A stretch of DNA of 64,000 nt from Laburnicola sp. R22_1 (taxonomy: Eukaryota; Ascomycota; Dothideomycetes; Pleosporales; Didymosphaeriaceae): NCBI GenBank assembly GCA_014281115.1, contig JACONQ010000016.1:496001-560000 (forward strand), given 5' to 3'. Shown one piece after another: positions 1-10,128 of the stretch. The notes below the pieces were generated by a model. It was not told the origin of the DNA. It made no database searches and saw nothing but the letters and a program-made list of their open reading frames with translations. Position 1 is the first letter of the stretch, and the number at the start of each line of letters is the position of its first letter. Position numbers and translations under genes: made by a program.

Positions 1-1450
1 TTCGTAAACCCGCCTGCCCCCTCCGCATTCACATTCCGGATGCTCGAGAACCCCGACCCCACGCGCGTCGTCTCGTTGATGGCGAGAAACGCGTCCCACG
101 CCCACTCTTGGTACTTGGTGTCGCCCGTCGCGCGGTACGCGTAGTAGTATGATTCGATGACTTCGGGACGGAGTTGGTAGCCGCCGTTTTGGATATAGAA
201 GCCCGTTTTGTTGAAGAAGGCGGCTTGGCCTGCGGGCACTCGGGCGGAGTCCCAGCCAAAGATTTCGGGCCCGATGCGCGTCGCGGTTTGGATGTAGGTC
301 TCGTGGCAGCCGTTGACGAGGTCGAGCCCGAAGTCGATGTACGACTGCTCGTTTAGGACCTGGCCACCGAGGATGAAGTTGCCGCCGTCGAAGCAGCCGA
401 GGTGCTGCGATGATTTTATGATGTTTTTGCCGTTGTACTCGGCGAGGAAGGTGATGTCTGGGCGGTGCGCGGGGGAGGATGCGAGGGACGCGATGGACGA
501 GTCTACGGCCACGATCCAGCGGTCGCGGTAGGTCTCGTATCGCGAGGGGTCGTAGACGTACATCTTCATGAGGTACTCGTAGAAGGAGTCTGCGCCGGCG
601 ACCCATCCGCCGCGGGCGTCTTGGAACTCGCCCGTCTCCGGGTCGATTTCCATACCCAGGAGTCCGGGGAAGGGCTCGCTGGTAGCAGGCGAGGGGTTGA
701 GGAGGTACGACTCTCCCTTCTCGGCGAGTTCGCCGTAAGTCTTGTTCCCAGAGAGGTCGGCTAGACGGACCCATTCGAGGACGAGCGTGCCAACGGTTGC
801 GAGGCCGTTGTTCGAACCGTCATTCCCGCGGGTGGCGAAGTTGAGATTGTTGTAGGGCACGCCGGACGGAGTGTCGAAAGCGTAGGAAAGGGCGTTGGCC
901 AGATTTTTGGATTGTTCAAGGAGGGCTTCCACATTGGTCTTGTTGTCTGCAAGATCGGCTAGAGGTCCGTTCAGAAAGTCGTATCCCGAAAGCATGCCGC
1001 CCAAATACCGGATAGTCGTCTCGAAGAGAGACACTTGGGTCGCGGTCTCGAAGTAATTGATCGTAGGGATGTATTCGATAATCTGGTTGACGATATCCTT
1101 CTGTTGCATTATCAGAGCCGTGCTCAGGGCGTCTACCGCAGAGGCTCCCCATTTGTTTCTGTACAGACGTGTGAGTGATGTGTTTGGTGATAGATCTGGA
1201 AATACGCATACCGTGAGTTGCTGAAGCTGTTGGTAACTGGCCTGAGCTCATCATTCGGGAAAGCATAGGTGTAGTATCCTTCCCACGCGGTCCTGAAGGT
1301 GTCCACAACACTTTGAGCGCGCTCTTCTGCTGACGGCAAATCCTGTCTTTTAGACTGGGGCGTGATGTGCCAGGGCTTGGTGTTCCTGGGAAGAGCAGAA
1401 GCAACCGCTAACAATGCTGTCACGGCGACGGCCGACTTTATCCTTGCCAT
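1..1450 (-). CDS. Secreted class I alpha-1,2-mannosidase (GH47), 5' part, cut by window edge
   Basis: The predicted product trims alpha-1,2-linked mannose from N-glycans; with its N-terminal signal peptide (about residues 1-19, ending ASALP) it is probably secreted rather than Golgi-bound. Translation starts at 1450. Exon 1 is 1450-1212, a 53-bp intron spans 1211-1159 (GTATGC..GTACAG), and exon 2 runs off the window. About 465 residues are visible; family members are usually near 510, so only the last few dozen are missing. Family signatures include [18 protein letters not shown] just after the splice, [18 protein letters not shown], and [14 protein letters not shown], all typical of the (alpha/alpha)7 barrel of GH47. 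Several N-x-S/T sequons are present. The family call is firm from sequence; secretion is inferred. Confidence 0.9.
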
Positions 1451-3271
1451 GGTTTATTCTTCGGCTTGATGTCAAGAGATGACCCAAGAGGCAATGGCAG
1501 CGCAAACTGAATTGCTCACTACCAATAGGTATGTACAGGCAGCGCGTAAAAATATAGAATGGCGCGGTGATGGTCCAGTAGCTCTGGAGAGGACACAAAT
1601 CCCGTGAGCCAAAAACCTGCGAGCAACTGCGAAGCCGGGCTTTTATACCTGATGTACTACCCGTCGTGCGCATTGTCCCAAGTCTTGGATACTTCGGCAG
1701 GGGCGGAGGTCCATCTGACGGAGGCCTGCCGTACTAACCCATACCAAGGCCCGCGCGTCTCCACTTCCGTTTTGCAAAGCAAAACAAGCCGCGCCGCGAC
1801 GGGCGAAGGCAAACTTTTGAGGAGACGCCTCTTTCATGTAGGAGCAAGGGTAGCAGCATGGTGATAGCGCGCCGGCGCAGCAGGTGACGACGAGACATGT
1901 TGGGAAGGTGGGAGTAAAAGGTTACTGGGCGCTTAAGATATAGGATTTAACGGTGCCGCTCCACAACTAACCTCTACTTTTCTAGTAATAGTTATATATA
2001 GTAATACTACAAGTTTTACTAATTACTTTTAATTTTTAATTATAATATTTTAAATACTATTTTTATAATAACCTTTTTATACTCTTTTAATTACTAACTT
2101 GAAGTAGAAGGCTCTACTTTTTTTAATATATTATTTAAGATAAAAGCCTTTATTATTCTACTCCTAAGTAGTTAATTTAATAATATATATATTAATAATA
2201 AAAGTATAGTATATTAAATTAATCAACCCAGAGATAGGACGACAAAGGCTTTTATCTTAAATAATATAATAAAAAGAATAGAGCCTCATACTTAGTAGTA
2301 AATTAAAAAAGCGTAAAAGGTAATAAAAGTATATAGTAAATATTTTATACTAGCTAAGTTAGCTATATAAAAAGCTATTAAATTAGCTACTAAAGTTGAA
2401 TTTTAGCTAAGTTTTAGGGTTAGGAGAAGAGCCGAGCAAACGGGTGCTCTGCACGCTATTGACGAGCGTCGATCTTGGAGCTGCCCCTGTTGGCAGTCAG
2501 CAGGACTGGAGCATCCTGTCGGTCGTCATTAGCCATGTGAGATTCCGGAATCAACAGGTCAAGGACTGCCGTGCGGGCCAGCTGACGGAAGCGCTGTCCA
2601 AGGGAGAAGCTGCGTAGGTGTATATTGCAGACAGTCAGATGGGCGATGCATGAGACGCGGTCGTGCTCGTGTTGAGAGAAGGTTGTGCCTGGACATCTGT
2701 TGTTAGCTGCCGAGACGAATGCGGGGTGATCTGCAGGCTGACCACATGCGTGAGCCACATCCATCGGCCGCGACATCTTTATTTGCACAACACAGTCAGA
2801 GCAGCCATCAGAAGGCCATCGTCTCTCGAGCCATGTTTGATGTTTGAGTGTAGGTGATCCTTTACTTCGCCTATCGAGAAAGATTTACGTAGTATGCGGG
2901 ATCAAGTTCGCTCTGCCACCTGCCGCCGTGGCTACCTGTCGGTGCAAAAGGCGCTCGTCCTCCCTACCCCATCAGAGACGGCGGTTACGGCAATGCCCAT
3001 ATCACGTCCTCATCCAATTTCCTGCTTGCGCCGCCTTCTTTCCAGCCAAGCACCGAAATACGCATGTTGAGCCGGAGCCGCCCAAAATCTAGCATGAGCC
3101 AAGATCCGCAATGTTAGCCCAGTTCCAAGTATCCTCCATCTACTTGCTATAGGCGGCCGGTGGTATTACAAAGGCCAGTTTTGGCATAGCTGATGCCTTT
3201 AGCCCCGACCCGCAAGCTGCCCGTGGGTATTTTGTATCATGTTACACAGTTGCAGCGGAACACGGAGGTTG
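1451..3271. other. Intergenic block with AT-rich repeat patch
   Basis: The 5' flank of the mannosidase runs to about 1970. From about 1970 to 2420 the DNA becomes extremely AT-rich and holds decayed terminal repeats, listed separately. The part from 2420 to 3270 returns to ordinary composition. A 110-codon open frame at 2456-2788 on the minus strand has no recognisable motif and I do not call it a gene. Confidence 0.6.
2093..2303. repeat. Two RIP-decayed terminal inverted repeats, outer ends facing each other
   Basis: Positions 2093-2177 match the right terminus of the intact element at 52.0-52.6 kb, and 2217-2303 match its left terminus. Almost all differences are C-to-T or G-to-A; for example GTCGTTCTACCCCTAGGTAG in the intact copy reads ATTATTCTACTCCTAAGTAG here. 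That pattern is expected of repeat-induced point mutation. The two termini meet about 40 bp apart with their outer ends facing, as if two copies inserted side by side, or one into the target of the other. The AT-rich flanks (1970-2093 and 2303-2420) are probably the decayed interiors. Confidence 0.8.
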
Positions 3272-4199
3272 CTATCCGTCCTCGAAGAAACCGCCGTCGC
3301 TGTCTTCGTCCTTCGTGTGCTGTGCTGCGTTGGCCGTACCCTTGAGCTTCTCCTCCCTCTCCTCCCTCTTGTGGTCTTTTTTAGTCTTCCTTGCCTGGAT
3401 GCTCTCTGGCGCCATGGGCATGATAACACCATCCCTGCTCTCTCGAAGCGCGTCGAGCGTGTGATCCTCCATGGCCTTCTCCACCATTTTCCACATGTCG
3501 ATGTCGCCTTTGGGTCCTTCCACTGGCTCTACTTTGACGTCTGCCGGTCCTGCTTTGGCCGCTGCTGGTCCTTCGGATGGGTCGCTAGATGCATCCTTGT
3601 CCTGGTTCCGTGGGAACAGTGACACGTACGGCTTCAAGAGCGGGTAGTAAAGGGTGTAATTGACATCTACCTCGGCGTTATGTATGCTGCGCAGTTTGTC
3701 TGCCTTTTCTGACTCATCTTCGAGGGCGGCAAGTTGTTTCTGGAGTCGCTTGACGATCCTCGTGGCCTTTTGCCTCTCTGCGCCCAGTCAGCATTTTTGC
3801 AGTTATCCTCGTAGCATGCGGTGACGGACCGAAGAATCTGATGTGGTGGTATTTGCCGATGATCTTATTCCTGAACTCTGCCTCCCGATGCGCCGTCTGC
3901 TTCTCCGCCAGCTCGTGTTCGCACGTCTCCAGCTCGCGCTCGCGCTCAATGCGGATTCCCTGCGGCATGCGATTCTCCGGGTCGTTGTCGACATGCTCCA
4001 GCAATCGCTTGATGTCGCGTACTTTGTTCCTGAGCACGTTTATCGATCTTTGGCGTTCCTCTTCCGGCTTCAACTGGGGTGGTTGCCTTGGGTATCCTTT
4101 GCGCAACTTGCGGTTCGACTGCTGCCGCTTGGGGTTGCGCGCTTGGTCGCCTTCGCCGGGGCCCTCGGCACGCTTGCGTTTCGGATATCTGCTGGACAT
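3272..4199 (-). CDS. EFG1: rRNA-processing protein Efg1
   Basis: Nucleolar factor needed for 18S rRNA maturation and small-subunit assembly in yeast. Start at 4199 (MSSRYPKRKR); exon 1 is 4199-3830, intron 3829-3778 (52 bp), exon 2 3777-3272, giving 291 residues. The conserved core covers about residues 50-190: KVRDIKRLLEHVD, then a charged coiled-coil, then KYHHIRFFERQKATRIVKRL (reading across the intron), and NYTLYYPLLKPYVSLFP. The C-terminal third is low-complexity and charged. An upstream in-frame ATG at 4304 would add 35 residues; I prefer 4199 because the basic MSSRYPKRKR start suits a nucleolar protein. It is divergent from the Sea4 gene, with 276 bp between start codons, so the two probably share a promoter region. 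Confidence 0.9.
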
Positions 4200-4475
4200 G
4201 GTGCTCGTCGTGCTGTCGAGGCTCGAGTCGTCGCTCGTTGCTGCCAAAAGTTTCGGCGGGGCGGCAGAATGATTGACCGCCCTCCATGGATATCTTGGCG
4301 CCAAGAAACCTTGGGCTGATCACGACCGCGAGGCCGTTCACCTCACAGCCTCCGACCTCCACATCCGACGTCGCGCTCAATGTGATTCACGAGTTGACGG
4401 CGAACATGCTGAACACATTCTCCGAGTGCATTCCATTCCCTTGATGTCTCGCTTGTAGTCTACAGACCTAGTACT

Positions 4476-7403
4476 ATGGAAGCAGCCATCAGATGGTCTC
4501 CCCACGCGACTCAGCACTCGCCCCGGTTTCTGATCATTGACGTCGCGGCCAACCGCTTGAGGCTCTGCCAGGTCGACAGATATGAAAAGAGCAAGGTGAA
4601 ATACAAGCAGTTATGTCTCCGCGACAAGCTGCCCAACTACACGGCATTCGACTGGTCCAAGGTCAATGAGGCTGTTGTGGGCATCGGGTCCGCCTCGGGC
4701 GAAGCAACCATTGTTCAGATAGATCCAGCCCGTCCCCAGGGCGAGTTCATACATTCCTTTCCCATTCGGCACCAACGTAAATGTAACTCGATAGCTTTCA
4801 GCACCAAGAACTATGTTGCCACCGGTCTGGATCGAGTGCGCAACGACGTGTGCTTGAACATCTACGACCTCACGAACCCCAATGTCACATCCACTTCGGA
4901 GCCGTACAAGAAGTTGGCGAGCTCGGAGGCTATTTCCAGCATCAAGTTCTTCACCGGTCAGCCAGATACCCTGGTTGCCGGCGTTTCGAGGCAATGCATT
5001 CGCATATATGATCTTCGAGGTAAGCTTATTACGATAGCCTCGTGACTAGGATATTGATGTTGACTAGATGCTTCTACCTCGGGCGTGGCTCAATACCCCA
5101 CGCGACAGGTTCACAACATTGCTATAGACCCTTTGGATGAGAACTATTTCGTCTCGGCTGGTACGGCCGGCGACCCGACCGTAACTGTGTGGGACCAACG
5201 TTTCGTGAAGCAAAGAAGCTCCAACGATGGAGCGGTGCTGGACTTTCGACCCATAGTGGACAACAGCCATTCTGCAACTATATGGAGCTTGCGATACTCC
5301 GGGACGAAAAAGGGAACTTTTGGAGTCCTTGCGAACACTGGCGAGTTCAAGATTATCGAGCTTGCGCAGCATTCGCATCGGCCAGAACCTGACCAGGTAA
5401 CTAAGGTTGGAGTAAATGCTCAAGCATGGGATTCACAACACTATACCAAAGTATCGCACAACCTTCGATATCCGTCCTACGATATTCCGAACAAGCAAGA
5501 AGAACAAGCTCGAGTTGTGGCATATGATTTCATGAGCCCTGGAAACCCATTTGTTGGCCCCTCTGCGCTGGCTCTACACCCGAACAGAGACATCGAGATC
5601 ATGAGAATACCACCTATAGCTCCTCGGATCAACGTGACAGCACTGGAGGAAATTTATAGAGATCGGACAGCCATTGCCAGGCCCAGTCGAAGAGAGGGTA
5701 CTACAGCGGAGGATCTGATCGAGCTGCAAAACAAGGCACTGAGCGATGAACTGAACATCAGTCCGGATCCGAAAGAATCTCTTACCGGAAGGCTGGATAG
5801 ACTAAACGTTGAAACTTCGCATTGGAGTATTCCGTTCGAGTCAGCAACTCAAACAAGCCACCAGATGCATGAAGAGCTCCTCACCCTTGCGTATCCAAAC
5901 GTAAAAATACCAACCGAGGACTACTTGAAAGTGCTGCAGACTCAGAAGCGTCGTTGTCAGGAGGGTTACAACCTCGACTGTCGCAAGAACAAGGACATAG
6001 TTGCCAACGATCCTTGGCTCGTAGATGCTTGGAATCTCGTTGAGCGAATGGACACGCATGCTTGGCAGGATGGTATGGCGTCCACTCATCTGGATCTGAA
6101 GTACTTGGGTATAGCTTCTATCTGGGCGAACGAACTCACCATGTACGATCAACGACTGATTGACCCCGACGCCCAAACTTCTCAAGCCATCTTCGCTGAG
6201 ACAGTGACGGGAATATGCGAGAAGAAGGAGTTCCCTCCATTTACCGGCATTGCAACCGATCGTCCAGATAATCGCCAACTCTGTCTCTCCCTGTGTGGCT
6301 GGAACCTTTCCAAAAAGGGCCTTCGCGAGCGCTGTGGCTTGCTGCTTGATGAAGGGAAGTACTATAAAGCCATTGTTTTGGCCGTGTTCCAAGGATTCAA
6401 AGATGTCGCACTGGATATCCTCAAGGAAACCATACGAGCCAAGCAGATCGAAAACGTCGGTCTGGGCGCAGTAATAGCATGCGATTCCGTCAACGAAGAC
6501 CAGCGACATCTCTGCTCTTGGATGGCAGACCTGACTGACGAGCCCTACCTTAAAGGTCTACTCGCATACTTTATCAGTGGAGACTGGACCTCCGTCGTGG
6601 AGATGGAGCAGCTGTCGCTTACCGACCGCGTTGGCGTAGCCCTGAAATACCTTCCTGACGACAAACTCACACACTTCCTCAAACTCTGTACTCAAGAGAC
6701 CATCGCCTACGGCAACATCGAGGGCCTTCTTCTCACAGGTCTCACGAACCGCGCTATGGACCTCTTCGAACATTACATCGCCAAGTTCGGCGATCTCCAA
6801 TCCGCCGTCCTGATCCTCTCCCGCGCTTGCCCGCTCTACATACAAGATCCGCGTTGGCCACTCTGGAAGGACATGTATCTGAACCAGATGCAGGTCTGGC
6901 GCACATTTCTCGAACGGACGAACTACATCAAGGAACACAATCTAAAGAGTGTCGACAGAGGCGGCCTGGCGACTTCCAAGCCAGCATCCCCATCTGTATC
7001 TCTCCGCTGCTTCAATTGCCAGCAAAATCTCGCCCTCCGCCGCGATGCCCGCACGAATCGCTCCTACCTCGTTCCCACAATCCCCTCCCACCCCAACGCG
7101 TCATCGCGCCCGCTGCGACCACCAAAACCAAAAGGCAGCACCACGTCACCGTCCCTGGCATGCCCAAACTGCAATGCGCAGATGCCGCGCTGTGGACTGT
7201 GCATGATGTGGCTTGGAAGTCCCGATCCGAGCAAAGTGGGTGCGGCACAGACTCTGAAAGAGGAGGATCTGGAAGCCAGGTTGATGGTATTTTGTATGAG
7301 TTGTACACATGGGTTCCATGGGCATCACGCGAGGGACTGGTTTGCAAGACATGCTATGTGTCCGGTGCCGGATTGTCAGTGTATGTGTGGGTTGTTGAAG
7401 TGA
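4476..7403 (+). CDS. SEA4: GATOR2/SEA complex subunit Sea4 (Mios homologue)
   Basis: Predicted vacuolar-membrane SEA/GATOR2 component that controls TORC1 in response to amino acids. Exon 1 is 4476-5019, intron 5020-5067 (GTAAGC..ACTAG), exon 2 5068-7403; 959 residues. The N-terminal half is a WD40 propeller with blades such as GDPTVTVWDQRF and SATIWSLRYSG. The middle is helical (alpha-solenoid). The C-terminus is a zinc module: a CxxC pair at RCFNCQQN, then CPNCNAQMPRCGLCMMW, then CMSCTHGFHGHHARDWF and CPVPDCQCMCG, the C-terminal RING-like arrangement of Mios/Sea4. This separates it from Sea2 and Sea3, which share the general architecture. Convergent with the FSH1-type gene, 212 bp between stops. 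Confidence 0.88.
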
Positions 7404-7615
7404 GTATTCGAATGACGTGGAAGATGCTCGGCCACATTTGTGCATATAGTGACTCGAGAGCACCTTGTCAGGGTATATCGTAATCCACTACTGCCCCATT
7501 TTGTAGGAGCGGACAACCTAATGCCATAATTGTTCCCAATCCAAGCCCAATTCGCTCTAAAAGCCTCTATAATGCAGTCTTGATGAACGTCCAATACCTC
7601 ACACTTTCGCCGCTC

Positions 7616-8543
7616 TTATGCCCCCTTCTGCACCCCCTCCCACGTGCCCATGACCCAATTTACCAACTTCTCCGTATCCTCCGGTATCACCGGATAATGA
7701 TGCCCCATACTAAACTCATACACATGGCCCTTACCAGGCTGCCCCTCCCCATCCGCCTCATACGACCCCTGCACAAGCAACTTGCCCGCCCACCGCCACT
7801 CGTCCTGATTCCCCAGCACATGCAACGTCGGGATCCTAATCTTCGCCTCCAAAAGCTCCGCCTGTCTCTCCGCCGGCACGACATCCCGACTCTGCACGCG
7901 CTGCACCACACTCCCTGGCAACAACGGCGGCGGCGTCGAACTACACACGCTCAGCCCAAACGCAAAGTCCAGCCACTCGAGCCCCGCCGCCGCACCAGGG
8001 CTTTCCGCGTCCAACGCGGCGCGCAGCTCGGCGCCTTTGAGCAGCCCCGCGACGATGCGGGTGCCCTGGGAGAAGCCGATGAGGCCGACGACGCGGCCGC
8101 CTTTTGCGCGGATGCTTTCGACGGTGGATCGTACGAGGGATTCGACTTCGGGCGGCATTAGGGAGGGGGGTGCGCCTTCTTTGAGTTTGGACATGGTGAG
8201 GGATTCGGTGGGGGGCGCCCAGCGGTAGTAGGGGCCGCAGCCGTCGAAGAAGGGGAGGATTCCTGGGCCGGCGGACGAGGGGATTGTTCCTGGGTGGGAG
8301 AGGCTAGGTTAGGGGGGTTGTTTTACTTTGTTGTTGGTGGTGGTAGGGGTGTGTATGTTATAGGAGGGTGGGGGTGGGAGTGTGTCGGTTGGGGAAATGG
8401 GGTGGGGATTATTTACCGGTTAGTGACTCGATTTCGAAATCGGGTTTTAGAAATCGGGAGAGGCGGGCTAGTTGTACGGTGTGGATGGTGCCGTTGCTGC
8501 CTGAGCCGTGGAAGGCGAGGAGCGTGGGCTTGACCTGCGCCAT
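7616..8543 (-). CDS. FSH1-type serine hydrolase (alpha/beta hydrolase)
   Basis: Start at 8543 (MAQVKPTLLAFHGSGSNG), exon 1 8543-8417, intron 8416-8290 (127 bp), exon 2 8289-7616; 266 residues, the usual size for the family. Visible: an oxyanion-side motif LLAFHGSGSNG near the N-terminus, nucleophile elbow GFSQG, acid region GNQDEWR, and a GHHYP histidine near the C-terminus, completing a Ser-Asp-His triad. Relatives include yeast Fsh1-3 and the CtnB-type hydrolases of polyketide clusters. No biosynthetic cluster is present here, so a general esterase role is more likely. The substrate is unknown. Confidence 0.88.
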
Positions 8544-9376
8544 GTGTGCGGGCTAGGAAGATTCCGGGACGGAGGTCGAGCGGGCTCTCCAGGATGGGTT
8601 CTGTGACAGGCGGAGAGTAGCAGGAATGGCGACGCGGAAGAATCAAAGGTGGGCGCGTTGGTGGCTGTCGATCCGGAGATGCTGTCGGCAAGGAACGATC
8701 AAAATTGTCTGAACAGATTCTTTCCGTCCTCTTTGACCGTTTCTAAAATACTCGGTTCAATCGCCCCTCTCTTTCTAGTAGTCCTCTTGCCCCGAACGTG
8801 GGTTTTCCCTATCCACAATTCCTTGCTCTTGCTCTTTCGCTTCTCAGCTGCAGGGGCACGTCGCTTTTGCTTCCGGAAGCCCTTCTGCAGGTGTGAGATC
8901 CAGGCGGCGCTGAAAATGGTCCCTTCAGAATTGCGCTTCGTAGGCCTTAGAAGGGTAAAGTTCTCTCGCGACGTAGACGAAAAAGTAGACGTTGAGCGGC
9001 GCTGAGGCTGAGAACATGGATCGGAGGCCGGGTGGGCGCAATCCCACGCCAAGTCGGGATTGGACGTGATTGGCTGTGGCTCCATACCCACGCAGTGTAC
9101 TCAGAGTAAGCAAATCCAAGCACGAACGTGTTCTATGCATTCTCTGAGATGGAGTCGTGACTTTGAAGCCGGAATATCAAGCAATATCCATTACCATGGG
9201 GATGCCTGGTACGCTAAGCTCCGCAACGCACGTGAAAATCGCCTTTTAGGTATAGCTCTTCTCCCACACTGTGCATCCATCCGATTCTGTTCACATCAAA
9301 CTTCTCCAAACATCACACTCACATTCTCGAGAGACAACATACCCAGGTAACAGCCATCTCCTAACACAAAGCAACA
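8544..9376. other. Intergenic, shared upstream region of two divergent genes
   Basis: Lies between the starts of the FSH1-type gene (minus) and the NTF2-like gene (plus). A minus-strand open frame at about 8699-9085 encodes a very basic peptide (KQKRRAPAAEKRKSKSKE..), and an overlapping plus frame is also open. Neither matches a family I know and I do not call either as a gene. Confidence 0.5.
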
Positions 9377-9918
9377 ATGTCATCGTACACATCCGAATAC
9401 CCAGCCCTCAACTTCGACCCTGCATATAAGAAATTCTTCCAAGACTTCTACGCCGTCTCGGATAGACCGGATGCGCATGACGAATACATCCAGTTCTTCA
9501 CCAAAGATGCGACGCTTATAATGGCTTCAAAGCAGGCGCATGGCTCAGAAGGTACTTTCCCTTTTGACTTCCCAATCTCGTCGTCGGTGGAGAGACTCAC
9601 TCACGCTTACTTATTAGAAATTCTCGCCCTCCGCAAGGGCATCTGGGAGAAAGTTGCGAGCCGTGTACACAAGCCGCTGAAGGTGTTTCCGTATGGGGAA
9701 AACTCTAACGAGGTGATGTTACGAGGGACGGTTATGTATGGACCGAAGGCTGGTGGGGAGTCTAGTTTGGATTGGGCGGCGTATGCGAGGTTGGTCAAGG
9801 ATGGGGACAGGGTGAAGATGGAGTTTTACCAGGTGTATTTGGTGAGTTGTGTAGCGAGTGAGAGGCTGTGCGATGATGTGCTGATGAGTGGCAGGACACT
9901 GCTGCACAGGCTAAATGA
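9377..9918 (+). CDS. NTF2/SnoaL-like fold protein
   Basis: Exon 1 9377-9551, intron 9552-9617, exon 2 9618-9841, intron 9842-9894, a tiny last exon 9895-9918 (DTAAQAK, stop); 140 residues. The frame is continuous across both introns. The layout fits the small cone-shaped SnoaL/NTF2-like family common in fungi: an N-terminal helix with FFQDFYAVSDRPDAHDEYIQ, FFTKDATLIMA, then IWEKVASRVHKPLKVFPYG and strands ending RVKMEFYQVYL. Such proteins act as small-molecule isomerases or cyclases, or bind ligands; no catalytic residue can be assigned here. It is convergent with the RBR ligase gene, stops about 210 bp apart. Confidence 0.8.
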
Positions 9919-10128
9919 AGGATCGAGGGAGAAAGGTGCCCATCTATGCTCGCATTTAGCGACGAGCTATCTCTGTTACTTCATGCGAAAAAAAAAATGC
10001 AGATGATCATCACAAATCCAACTGTCACGAACGGCGTATTTTCGATGTATTTTGACGCTGAAATCGTTAAAGCCAACCTCTTTCATCGACCCATTGGACT
10101 ACTCGTGAGACACATGTGCTTACCAGAA

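Noticed and set aside
2456..2788. 110-codon frame on minus next to the AT-rich patch
   Set aside because: No motif and no promoter signals; could be old coding remains but unsupported.
8699..9085. Basic 128-residue frame on minus
   Set aside because: Very basic, no motif, and an overlapping plus frame is equally open; no evidence of a gene.
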